Shown: positions 34,674 through 43,063 of the stretch, in pieces
Layout: every line of letters begins with the position of its first letter
How positions within the stretch are numbered: the first letter of the stretch is position 1
Assembly: GCA_963921255.3 (NCBI GenBank)
Contig: CAWUEW020000003.1
Location: 1,116,001 to 1,180,000, forward strand
Direction: 5' to 3'
From: JANSYL01 sp963921255
GTDB lineage: Bacteria; Pseudomonadota; Alphaproteobacteria; Rhodobacterales; Rhodobacteraceae
Length of the DNA stretch: 64,000 nucleotides
Notes under the pieces: generated by a model
Told to the model about the DNA's origin: nothing
Seen by the model: the letters and a program-made list of their open reading frames with translations, nothing else
Databases searched by the model: none
Position numbers and translations under genes: made by a program

Positions 34674-35821
34674 CTGGCCCGTTCCATCCAGTCTGCGGTC
34701 CGTGGTTTCGGACGGCTGAGCGCTTCGATCAAAGCGGCCGCAATCGCCAGAGCGGCCAGTGCGGCGAGCCACGCAAACCCATTCCCGTAGACCACGGCCC
34801 CAAGCAAAGGGGCCGCGAAGACGCAGGCGTAGGTGGTCGCTGAATACAGGCCCATGATGGCCCCACGCTGTGCCGGATCCAGGGATGTCAGGCGGGCAAC
34901 GATCAGGTTCATGCCCAGGTGGTTCACGCCACCCCAGATGAAGGCCAGAACGCCAAGCGCCACATAGGACGGCGCCACAAGGGCGAGGCTGCCATAGATC
35001 GCGATCAGTGCGCCGAGGGCCAGCGGCAACGCGCGCTGTGCGCCAATTCGATCGATCACGGGATCCGCCAGGACCGCGGCGCCGAACCCCAATCCATAGA
35101 TCATGGCGACAAGCCCGGCCTCGGCCGTGCTGCGGCCCAATCCTTCTTCGATCTGCGCGCCCAGAAAGAAATAGGGCAGGTAGAAGGCCATCATGAAGCA
35201 CGCCACTGAAAACAACGCCCGCCCGACGCCAGGAACGCGCAAGGCGGTCAGAGGACTGGTGGCCGCGCGCGGCGCGCTGAGCCCCACGAGGCGCGATTGC
35301 GCCAGGAAGAGCAGACCCATCGCCCCGGCAAGGGCGCCGTAGACCGCGCGCCATCCGACGGCCTGCGCGATCAGGGCGGCCGCCATCACACCCACGACCA
35401 TCGACAGAGTCCACCCCGTCAGGACCGCGCCGATCACCCGCGTCTCGCGTCCTTTGGGGGCAATCTCTGCGGCCAATGTATAAATCGCGGGCAGGGCAAC
35501 GCCGGCCCCAAGGCCCGCCAAGGCCTGTGCGGCCATCAGAAGGGGCAGTGTCGGCGCCGCGGCAGACACCACGAAGGCCAGGCACAAGATGCAGGTTGCG
35601 ACGCGCAGCGCGCGGTCGGCGCCGAACCGGTCGGCCATTGGCGCCAGCGCCAGCGCCGCCAGCGCAACGCCCAATCCATATGCGCCCGCGGCTTGCATGA
35701 CCTGGGCTGCACTGACCGCGAGGTCCTGACCAACAACCACCGAGATGGGCGACAGAAGGAGCGAGTTTGACCCGATAACGCCAATGGACAGCAACAAGAT
35801 TGCGATGGATTGGATCGGCAT
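34670..35821 (-). CDS. Major facilitator superfamily transporter
   Basis: The 383-residue protein has twelve predicted helices. The loop-2 motif appears as LAPMADRFGADRALRVAT, and AALIAQAVGWRAVYGALAG resembles motif C of drug exporters. ATG 35821 follows AAGGTG. It is divergent from an Lrp-type regulator 76 bases away, so it is probably an exporter of an amino acid or drug under that regulator's control. Confidence 0.9.
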   Translation of the reverse strand: MPIQSIAILLLSIGVIGSNSLLLSPISVVVGQDLAVSAAQVMQAAGAYGLGVALAALALAPMADRFGADRALRVATCILCLAFVVSAAAPTLPLLMAAQALAGLGAGVALPAIYTLAAEIAPKGRETRVIGAVLTGWTLSMVVGVMAAALIAQAVGWRAVYGALAGAMGLLFLAQSRLVGLSAPRAATSPLTALRVPGVGRALFSVACFMMAFYLPYFFLGAQIEEGLGRSTAEAGLVAMIYGLGFGAAVLADPVIDRIGAQRALPLALGALIAIYGSLALVAPSYVALGVLAFIWGGVNHLGMNLIVARLTSLDPAQRGAIMGLYSATTYACVFAAPLLGAVVYGNGFAWLAALAALAIAAALIEALSRPKPRTADWMERAS

Positions 35822-35897
35822 AACACGGCACCTTGAGAAAAATATTCTGCCGTTCGATAACATGACGGAAAATAAATCGGCCACACTGGAGTGAGCG

Positions 35898-36425
35898 ATG
35901 CAAACAAAAACAGAAAACAATCGGTCCGACCGAGCCCAAACACGGGGTTTGGACCATATGGACCGAAAGATATTAGGCGAATTGACCAAGGATGCGGACC
36001 AAAGTCTGGCTGTTCTGGGCGCGGCGGTCGGCTTGTCGCCTCCGGCGGTGCATGAGCGGATCAAACGACTGAAGGCCGCCGGGGTGATCCGGGGGACTGT
36101 GGCGTTGCTGGACGGTGCCGCCGCCGGAAAGCCACTGTTGGCCTTCGTTCATGTCGACACGGTCGGTTGGGGCAAGACCCGCGAGTTGATGGAACTGGCC
36201 GAACTGCCCGAGGTGGAAGAGGTGCATTCCGCCACAGGCAACACCTGCGTGATCATGAAGGTCCGGGTTGCGTCGTCACACGCGCTGGAGGGTCTGCTGT
36301 CGCGCCTCTACGACTTGCCGGGCGTGCGGTCGACCACGACCTATGTCGCCCTGTCGACCTTCCTGGAACGCCCCCCCCAAGCCGAAGCGACCGAAGCCCT
36401 GGCGCAGGTTGAAACCCTGCGCTGA
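35898..36425 (+). CDS. Lrp/AsnC-family regulator
   Basis: The 175-residue protein has an N-terminal helix-turn-helix (LDHMDRKILGELTKDADQSLAVLGAAVGLSPPAVHERIKRL) and a C-terminal RAM domain for amino-acid binding (HSATGNTCVIMKVRV). GGAG lies six bases before ATG 35898. Divergent arrangement with the MFS gene is the classic layout of an amino-acid-responsive export switch. Confidence 0.9.
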   Translation: MQTKTENNRSDRAQTRGLDHMDRKILGELTKDADQSLAVLGAAVGLSPPAVHERIKRLKAAGVIRGTVALLDGAAAGKPLLAFVHVDTVGWGKTRELMELAELPEVEEVHSATGNTCVIMKVRVASSHALEGLLSRLYDLPGVRSTTTYVALSTFLERPPQAEATEALAQVETLR

Positions 36426-36432
36426 CGAAAGA

Positions 36433-36458
36433 AAAGGGCGCCCCGCGAGGCGCCCTTT
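36433..36458. terminator. Bidirectional terminator between lrp-type gene and glnA
   Basis: AAAGGGCGCC and GGCGCCCTTT form a 10-bp stem around CCGCGA, with A residues on the left and T residues on the right, between the convergent Lrp-type gene and glnA. Confidence 0.85.
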
Positions 36459-36480
36459 CCGAATTCTGAATGTGTGCTGA

Positions 36481-37887
36481 TTAGCAGCTGTAGTACATGC
36501 CGTACTCGACCGGGTGGGGCGTGTGTTCGAAGGCGTAAACCTCTTCCCACTTCAGCTCCATGTAGCCCTCGATCTGGTCTTTGGTGAAGACGTCGCCCTT
36601 CAGCAGGAAGTCGTGGTCGGCTTCCAGCGATTCGAGCGCTTCACGCAGCGATGCACAGACGGTCGGGATACCGGCCAGTTCTTCCGGCGGCAGATCGTAG
36701 AGGTCTTTGTCCGACGGCTCGCCCGGATGGATCTTGTTCTCGATCCCGTCGAGGCCGGCCATCAGCAGGGCCGCGAAGCACAGGTAGGGGTTCGCCGACG
36801 GATCGGGGAAGCGGGCTTCGACGCGCTTGGCTTTGGGGCTTTCGGTCCACGGAATACGGACACAACCGGAGCGGTTGCGGGCCGAGTACGCACGCAGAAC
36901 CGGGGCTTCGAAGCCGGGGATCAGACGCTTGTAGGAGTTGGTGGACGGATTGGTGAAGGCGTTCAGCGTTTTCGCGTGCTTCAGGACGCCACCGATGAAG
37001 TACAGGGCTTCGTCGGACAGGTCGGCGTATTTGTCACCTGCGAACAGCGGCTTGCCGTCCTTCCAGATCGACATGTTCACGTGCATACCGGTGCCGTTGT
37101 CGCCTGCGATGGGCTTCGGCATGAAGGTGGCCGACTTGCCGTAGGCGTGCGCCACGTTGTGGATGACGTACTTGTACTTCTGCAGTTCGTCGCCCTGTTT
37201 GGTCAGCGAGCTGAAGATCAGGCCAAGCTCATGCTGGCACGACGCCACTTCGTGGTGGTGCTTGTCGACCGACATGCCGATGCGCTTCATCGTCGACAGC
37301 ATTTCGGACCGCAGGTCCATGGAGGCGTCGGTGGGGTTCACCGGGACGTAGCCGCCTTTGACGCCCGGGCGATGGCCCATGTTGCCCATCTCGTACTCGG
37401 TGTCAGTGTTCCAGGCCGCGTCCTGGGCGTCCACTTCGTAGGAGACCTTGTTCATGGTGTTCGAGAAGCGAACATCGTCAAACAGGAAGAATTCTGCTTC
37501 CGGCCCGAAATAGGCAACGTCACCGATGCCCGAGGACTTCAGGTAGGCTTCGGCCTTTTCGGCGGTGCCGCGCGGGTCGCGCTCGTAAGCTTCGCCGGTG
37601 TCGGGCTCGAGGATCGAGCAGTGCAGACAGATGGTCTTTTCCGCGTAGAACGGATCGACATAGGCGCTTTCGGTGTCGGGCATCAGTTTCATGTCCGATG
37701 CTTCGATGCCTTTCCAGCCGGCGATCGACGAGCCGTCGAACATGAAGCCTTCGTCCCGGAAGTCTTCGTCCACCAGATCGGACATGACCGTCACGTGCTG
37801 CAGCTTGCCGCGCGGATCGGTGAAGCGGATATCGACGTATGCCGCTTCCTCGTCCTTGATCATCTTCAAAACGTTTTCTTTGCTCAT
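36481..37887 (-). CDS. glnA: Glutamine synthetase type I
   Basis: The 468-residue GS-I has the FMFDGSSIAGWKGIEASDM latch block, DKHHHEVASCQHE with metal/ATP ligands, NPSTNSYKRL, NRSGCVRIP, and KDLYDLPPEE carrying the adenylylation Tyr, so activity is controlled by GlnE. It makes glutamine from glutamate and ammonia. ATG 37887 follows GGGAAGG. It follows glnB in an operon. Confidence 0.97.
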   Translation of the reverse strand: MSKENVLKMIKDEEAAYVDIRFTDPRGKLQHVTVMSDLVDEDFRDEGFMFDGSSIAGWKGIEASDMKLMPDTESAYVDPFYAEKTICLHCSILEPDTGEAYERDPRGTAEKAEAYLKSSGIGDVAYFGPEAEFFLFDDVRFSNTMNKVSYEVDAQDAAWNTDTEYEMGNMGHRPGVKGGYVPVNPTDASMDLRSEMLSTMKRIGMSVDKHHHEVASCQHELGLIFSSLTKQGDELQKYKYVIHNVAHAYGKSATFMPKPIAGDNGTGMHVNMSIWKDGKPLFAGDKYADLSDEALYFIGGVLKHAKTLNAFTNPSTNSYKRLIPGFEAPVLRAYSARNRSGCVRIPWTESPKAKRVEARFPDPSANPYLCFAALLMAGLDGIENKIHPGEPSDKDLYDLPPEELAGIPTVCASLREALESLEADHDFLLKGDVFTKDQIEGYMELKWEEVYAFEHTPHPVEYGMYYSC

Positions 37888-37923
37888 CGTGACCTTCCCT
37901 CGTCGTGTTGGGTCTGAAGTCGT

Positions 37924-37943
37924 GGGTCAGGGCAGCCTGACCC
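37924..37943 (-). other. Perfect hairpin between glnB and glnA
   Basis: GGGTCAGG, a GCAG loop and CCTGACCC form a perfect 8-bp stem in the 88-base glnB-glnA gap. On the minus strand no T-run follows, so it is more likely a processing or stability element than a full terminator; it would let glnA be tuned apart from glnB. Confidence 0.7.
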
Positions 37944-37975
37944 GGTGTGTTAAGAATTGCCGTCCGAACGCCCTG

Positions 37976-38314
37976 TCAGAGCGCGTCTTCACCGCTTTCC
38001 CCGGTGCGGATGCGAATGGCCTCGCTGATGTCGGACACAAAGATCTTGCCGTCGCCGATCTTGTCGGTTTTGGCAGCCGTGATGATCGCTTCGATCGCGG
38101 CGTCCGCCTGATCGTCGCTCAACACCACTTCAATTTTCACTTTGGGCAGGAAATCGACCACATATTCGGCACCGCGATACAGCTCGGTATGTCCTTTTTG
38201 GCGTCCGAAGCCTTTGACTTCGGTGACGCTCAGGCCTTGGATGCCGATTTCTTGAAGGGCTTCTTTCACCTCGTTCAATTTGAACGGTTTGATGATCGCC
38301 TCGATCTTTTTCAT
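37976..38314 (-). CDS. glnB: Nitrogen regulatory protein P-II
   Basis: The 112-residue PII protein starts MKKIEAIIKPFKLNEVKEAL; ELYRGAEYVVDFLPK carries Tyr51, the uridylylation site on the T-loop, and KTDKIGDGKIFV is the C-terminal PII block. It signals glutamine and 2-oxoglutarate status to GlnE, NtrB and others. GGAGG lies nine bases before ATG 38314. A candidate NtrC site lies upstream. Confidence 0.96.
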   Translation of the reverse strand: MKKIEAIIKPFKLNEVKEALQEIGIQGLSVTEVKGFGRQKGHTELYRGAEYVVDFLPKVKIEVVLSDDQADAAIEAIITAAKTDKIGDGKIFVSDISEAIRIRTGESGEDAL

Positions 38315-38354
38315 GTGGGCCTGTGCCTCCTTCACCCAAGTCACCCGCGCGCGA

Positions 38355-38403
38355 ATTATGACAGCATTTTGCCGAAGGGGCGTCCATGCGCTAGCGTGGT
38401 GCA
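38355..38403 (-). promoter_or_regulatory. Candidate NtrC site and -10 box of the glnB promoter
   Basis: The 17 bases at 38387-38403 (plus strand TGCGCTAGCGTGGTGCA) agree with the enterobacterial NtrC site TGCACTATATTGGTGCA at 13 positions and keep the TGGTGCA half intact. On the minus strand, CATAAT at 38355-38360 could be a -10 box about 35 bases nearer to glnB; the -35 region is poor, as expected of an activated promoter. Confidence 0.55.
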
Positions 38404-38487
38404 GTCCTGCTTGGGCGGGGGATTCCGAAGGTCGCGATGCGAAATAGGGCGCTCCGCCCAAAAAATATGCGAAAGTGAAATCTGGCG

Positions 38488-40038
38488 ATGGATGAACTTC
38501 TGACGGCCGCTCAAATGCGCGGGATCGAGCAAGCTGCCATGGTACATGGCGCGGTGGCTGGATTGACGTTGATGGAGCGCGCTGGCCGAGGTGTGCGGGA
38601 TGCGATCTTCCGCGAATGGCCCGACTTTGCCGCCGTGCCGCATAGCGCCGTCATTCTGTGCGGTCCCGGCAACAATGGCGGGGATGGCTTTGTCATCGCA
38701 CGGCTCCTGCGTCAGGACGGATGGGACGTCACGGTGTTCCTTCTGGGGGATCCGAACGCCCTTCCGCCGGATGCACAAACGAACTGCGACGCGTGGCGGC
38801 GCCTCGGCCCGGCGCGGCCGTGGGACCCCGACGAGATCGGCGAGACGTCGGCCGATCTCTACGTCGATGCGGTGTTCGGGGCCGGTTTGACACGGGCGCC
38901 GTCCGACGCCGTTGCGCAGACGCTTGCCGGGTTGGGCGGCGAGGGGCACGTGGTGGTCGCTGTCGATGCCCCGAGCGGATTGTGCATGGACAGCGGACGG
39001 GCCCTTGGATCTGCCGATGGCGTTCCGTTCGCGGATTTGACTGTGACGTTTCAATGGCCCCGCATCGGTCACTATCTCGCCCTTGGGCCGCAGCAATGCG
39101 GGCGCCTTGTTTGCGTGGACATCGGGTTGGACAACAGGTCCGTCCCCCCGGTGACCTTTCCGTCCGACGTGGCCCGGGCCTACGTCGGCCCAAGCGACGA
39201 TTGGGACCTGCAGAAGGCCGCCAGCGCGCACAAATACGCCCACGGGCATGCGTTGATTTGCGCCGGGGGCTTGGGAAAGACCGGCGCCGCCCGCCTTGCC
39301 GCGCGCGGCGCGCTTCGGGTCGGCGCGGGCCTCGTCACGGTTGCAGCGCCCAAGGCGGCAATGGCGGAGTGCGCCGCGCATCTGACTGCGATCATGTGCC
39401 GACAGAGCGATGGGCCAGATGCGTTGGGCGAGGCGCTCTCGGACCCAAGGTTCACGTCAGTCTGCTTGGGGCCGGGACTGGGTGTCGGTGCGGACACCCG
39501 GGCCTTGGTCGCGGCCGCGTTGGAGGCCAAGCGCGCAACCGTTCTGGACGCCGATGCGCTGACCGCTTTTGCCGATGCGTCGGATGTGTTGTTTGACGCC
39601 CTGCATCCCGATGTGGTGCTGACCCCACACGGGGGCGAGTTCGCGCGCCTCTTCCCCGATATCGCGAAACAACTGGATCAACCACCAGAGGCGGGGCCGG
39701 CGTTTTCCAAGGTGGACGCCGTGCGTGCGGCCGCCGACCGGGCAGGGTGCGTGGTCCTGTTCAAAGGCCCAGACACGGTCGTCGCCGACCCGACCGGGGC
39801 GGGCCTTGTCGTGCCCGCGGCCTATGACCGAGTTGCGCCTTGGCTGGCGACGGCGGGCTCTGGCGATGTGCTGTCTGGATTCATTGCCGGGTTGCTGGCC
39901 CGCGGGACCGACCCGGTCGAGGCCGCGTGTCTGGGCGCGTGGCTCCACGTGGAGGCCGCGCGCGCATTTGGCCCGGGTCTCATCGCTGAGGATTTGCCCG
40001 AGACACTGCCGCACGTGTTCCGCGATCTGGGGCTTTGA
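38488..40038 (+). CDS. nnr: Bifunctional NAD(P)H-hydrate epimerase/dehydratase
   Basis: The 516-residue protein joins an N-terminal YjeF epimerase domain (about 1-215; GPGNNGGDGFVIARLLRQDGW) to a C-terminal ribokinase-like ADP/ATP-dependent dehydratase domain (about 225-516; ATAGSGDVLSGFIAGLLARG holds the catalytic Asp, and LTPHGGEFARLFPDI the substrate block). It repairs hydrated NADH/NADPH. It is divergent from glnB with a 173-base shared promoter region, an arrangement I recognise from Rhodobacteraceae. Confidence 0.93.
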   Translation: MDELLTAAQMRGIEQAAMVHGAVAGLTLMERAGRGVRDAIFREWPDFAAVPHSAVILCGPGNNGGDGFVIARLLRQDGWDVTVFLLGDPNALPPDAQTNCDAWRRLGPARPWDPDEIGETSADLYVDAVFGAGLTRAPSDAVAQTLAGLGGEGHVVVAVDAPSGLCMDSGRALGSADGVPFADLTVTFQWPRIGHYLALGPQQCGRLVCVDIGLDNRSVPPVTFPSDVARAYVGPSDDWDLQKAASAHKYAHGHALICAGGLGKTGAARLAARGALRVGAGLVTVAAPKAAMAECAAHLTAIMCRQSDGPDALGEALSDPRFTSVCLGPGLGVGADTRALVAAALEAKRATVLDADALTAFADASDVLFDALHPDVVLTPHGGEFARLFPDIAKQLDQPPEAGPAFSKVDAVRAAADRAGCVVLFKGPDTVVADPTGAGLVVPAAYDRVAPWLATAGSGDVLSGFIAGLLARGTDPVEAACLGAWLHVEAARAFGPGLIAEDLPETLPHVFRDLGL

Positions 40039-40231
40039 CGCACCCCCACCTTCATCCTTCCGAAAGTACGCATCGCACGCGATCACGCCATCTCCAGCCC
40101 AAGACGCCGTTTTTCGCGCAGATCAGGGTCGGAACCCGCGCGTTGTCTGGCCTCGCTTGAGGCTGTGCATTGGCTCCCAAAAGGTTAGCATTTTTTGAAA
40201 TACTAAATAATTCAGCGGGTTGGCGGTCTGC

Positions 40232-41530
40232 TCATGCATGAGCGGCCTTTGAAACTGGCCGCCCGGCCACGTAGACCTGCGCAATCGCCCGGTCATCGCC
40301 CATCATGATGGTCGGGAACACGGCCTGCCAGATGTCGTCCGCGCGGGCGGTGGCTTGGGCGATTGCCTGGGTTGAGGCCAGATCCAGAACGACGAGGTCG
40401 GCCTCGAACCCCGGTGCAAGCCGGCCAATCTTGTCACCAAGCTGCAGCGCCGCCGCTGACCCACCTGTTGCCAGCCACAGAAGCTCAGACGGGTGCAGAG
40501 AGTGCCCCTTCACTTGGCCAATTTCGTAGGCCGCGGCCATCGTGCGCAGCATCGAGAAACTTGATCCGCCCCCGGTATCGGTGGCGAGGCCAACCCGCAT
40601 CCGCGTCCGCAGCCCCATGTCGAACAAACCCGAGCCGATGAACGTATTCGATGTCGGGCAGTGGACCAAAGCGGCCCCGACATCGGCCAACCGGTCGATT
40701 TCGCGCGCCTCGAGGTGGATGGCATGCCCGTAAACGCCGTTGGCCCCCAACAATCCGTGCGCTTCGTAGGTATCAAGGTAGTCGCGCGCCTGCGGATAGA
40801 GCGACTTGACCCACGCGATTTCGTCGGTCTGCTCGCTCAAATGCGTCTGCATGAGGCAGTCCGGGTGTTCGGCCCAAAGCGCGCCCAAGGCGTCCAGCTG
40901 AGCCTCTGTCGAGGTCGGAGAGAACCGGGGGGAAATGACGTAGGACAGCCGATCCCGCCCATGCCATGCCGTGAGAAGGGACTTGCTGTCGTCATACGCG
41001 CTTTGCGCCGTGTCCCGCAGCCCGACCGGGGCCGTGTCGCGATCCATGCACGTCTTTCCGGCCAGGGCCCGCAGGCCCCGCACCTGCGCTTCGGCGAAAT
41101 AGGCCTCCACGCTTTCAGGGTGAATCGTGCAGTAGCTGGTGGTCGTGGTCGTGCCATTGGACAGCGTCAGATCGAAATAGCGTCCGGCCACCGTGCGTGC
41201 ATACTCGGGATCGCCAAAGCGCATTTCCTCGGGGAACGTATAAGTGTTCAACCAGTCGATCAGCCGCTTGCCCCAAGACGCGATGATGGCGGTTTGCGGG
41301 TAGTGGGCATGCGCGTCGATGAAGCCCGGCAGGATCAGGTTTGCACCGTGATCAACGACCTCCACATCCGGGGTGCGCGACCGCAAGTCGTCCTTGTCAC
41401 CGACGGCGGCGATCCGCCCGTCCCGCACGAGCAGAGCCCCTGTCCTCAGGTGGGTGACGCTGTCGATACCAAGATGAAACGGGTCGCCGGTAAAGGCCAA
41501 AATCTGCCCGCAAATAAGACGCTCGGTCAT
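40232..41530 (-). CDS. guaD: Guanine deaminase
   Basis: The 432-residue amidohydrolase starts at ATG 41530. LPGFIDAHAHYPQT supplies the first two zinc His, TTTTSYCTIHPES and MQTHLSEQTDEIAWVKSLYP are the substrate and third-His blocks, and GLATDTGGGSSFSM carries the catalytic Asp. The set SEQ-DEI and the long WLNTYTFPEE stretch point to guanine deaminase, converting guanine to xanthine. No other purine genes flank it. Confidence 0.88.
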   Translation of the reverse strand: MTERLICGQILAFTGDPFHLGIDSVTHLRTGALLVRDGRIAAVGDKDDLRSRTPDVEVVDHGANLILPGFIDAHAHYPQTAIIASWGKRLIDWLNTYTFPEEMRFGDPEYARTVAGRYFDLTLSNGTTTTTSYCTIHPESVEAYFAEAQVRGLRALAGKTCMDRDTAPVGLRDTAQSAYDDSKSLLTAWHGRDRLSYVISPRFSPTSTEAQLDALGALWAEHPDCLMQTHLSEQTDEIAWVKSLYPQARDYLDTYEAHGLLGANGVYGHAIHLEAREIDRLADVGAALVHCPTSNTFIGSGLFDMGLRTRMRVGLATDTGGGSSFSMLRTMAAAYEIGQVKGHSLHPSELLWLATGGSAAALQLGDKIGRLAPGFEADLVVLDLASTQAIAQATARADDIWQAVFPTIMMGDDRAIAQVYVAGRPVSKAAHA

Positions 41531-41638
41531 GGGAGCCTGCAAAAGTATTCTGAACAATAGGACCGTGATAGCGGCATCGTTCCAGCTATGTTAGGGCCAA
41601 ACTTACGTAAACGGCACGCTTTTTCGTAGGAGGCCTCG

Positions 41639-43039
41639 ATGACCCAAGACGACGACCTGGTGATCGACGCACCGAAAGACGATCCGCGCGACGCCTACGC
41701 GCTGGATGACAGTCTGCGATCTGAACTGCGTGATGCCGTAGATGCGCAGGACGTGGCCGCCATCGACGCATTGATGGAGCCGCTGCACCCTGCTGATATT
41801 GCGGACCTTCTCGAGCAAATCACACCAGCCGAGCGCGAAGGCTGGCTGTCCCTTTGGTCCGCTCGTGTCGACGGGGAGGTGCTGTCCGAACTCGAATGGG
41901 GTCTGCGCGAAGAGATCATCGCCCTGCTGCCTGAACAGGTCCTGGTCGATGCGGTGCGCGAACTCGATTCAGACGACGTGGTCGATCTGGTCGAGGACAT
42001 GGAGGACGCGCAGCAGGAGGTTATTCTTGATGCGCTCGACGCCACGGATCGGGTGGCGGTCGAACAGGCGCTGTCCTACCCCGAGGATTCAGCCGGGCGC
42101 CTGATGCAACGCGAGGTCGTGCACGCCCCCGAACACTGGACGGTGGGAGACACGATCGACTTTCTCCGCGCGCATAAGTCGGACCTGCCGGAACAGTTCT
42201 ACCATGTCATCCTGACGGACCCGCGGATGAAGCCGACGGGATATGTGACCCTCGGGCGGCTGCTGTCGTCCGCCCGAAAAGTCGCCCTGACCGATCTTTT
42301 GGAGGACAGCTTTCGGGCCATTCCGGCGACCCAGGACGAGGACGAGGTGGCCTATGCGTTCAACCAGTATCACCTCATCTCGGCCCCCGTCGTCGATGAG
42401 GACGGCCGATTGGTGGGGGTCATTACAATCGACGACGCCATGATCGTGCTGGACGAGGCGGCAGAGGAAGATCTTCTGCGTCTCGCCGGGGTGGGCGAGG
42501 AATCGAGCCTGTCGGACAAGATCATCGAAACCACGCGCCAACGTTTCCCGTGGCTTCTGGTCAACTTGATCACCGCAATCCTCGCGTCTCTGGTGATTGC
42601 GCAGTTTGAAGCGGCGATCGCCCAGATCGTCGCGCTGGCGGTCCTGATGCCCATCGTTGCGTCGATGGGCGGAAATGCAGGGACCCAAAGCCTGACGGTG
42701 GCCGTGCGCGCCATTGCCACCAAGGATTTGACGCGTTCGAACCTGTTGCGGGTTGTCGGGCGTGAGGCCGGCGTCGGCCTGATCAACGGGCTGGTTTTCG
42801 CGGTCGTGATGGGGGTGATCGGATGGATTTGGTTCGGCAGTCCGGCCTTGGGCGGTGTCATCGCGGCGGCGATGGTCATCAATCTTCTGATCGCGGGACT
42901 GGCCGGCATTCTTGTGCCCGTGTTGCTGGACCGGTTGCGCATTGATCCGGCCTTGGCGTCAGGGGCATTCGTCACGACCGTGACGGATGTGGTTGGGTTT
43001 TTCGCCTTCCTCGGGCTGGCGGTCATCTTCTTGCTATGA
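41639..43039 (+). CDS. mgtE: Magnesium transporter MgtE
   Basis: The 466-residue channel has the cytoplasmic N domain (helical repeats to about 140), two CBS domains (about 150-275; VGVITIDDAMIV in the second), a plug helix and five membrane helices with PIVASMGGNAGTQSL forming the pore entrance. It imports Mg and closes when the CBS domains bind Mg. AGGAGG lies six bases before ATG 41639. It converges on the 1133-residue gene with a 24-base gap. Confidence 0.95.
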   Translation: MTQDDDLVIDAPKDDPRDAYALDDSLRSELRDAVDAQDVAAIDALMEPLHPADIADLLEQITPAEREGWLSLWSARVDGEVLSELEWGLREEIIALLPEQVLVDAVRELDSDDVVDLVEDMEDAQQEVILDALDATDRVAVEQALSYPEDSAGRLMQREVVHAPEHWTVGDTIDFLRAHKSDLPEQFYHVILTDPRMKPTGYVTLGRLLSSARKVALTDLLEDSFRAIPATQDEDEVAYAFNQYHLISAPVVDEDGRLVGVITIDDAMIVLDEAAEEDLLRLAGVGEESSLSDKIIETTRQRFPWLLVNLITAILASLVIAQFEAAIAQIVALAVLMPIVASMGGNAGTQSLTVAVRAIATKDLTRSNLLRVVGREAGVGLINGLVFAVVMGVIGWIWFGSPALGGVIAAAMVINLLIAGLAGILVPVLLDRLRIDPALASGAFVTTVTDVVGFFAFLGLAVIFLL

Positions 43040-43063
43040 CGCCAAGGCGGGTGCCCGTCCGGT

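Noticed and set aside
36514..37917. 467-codon plus-strand open frame
   Set aside because: Complement of glnA, which is unmistakable.
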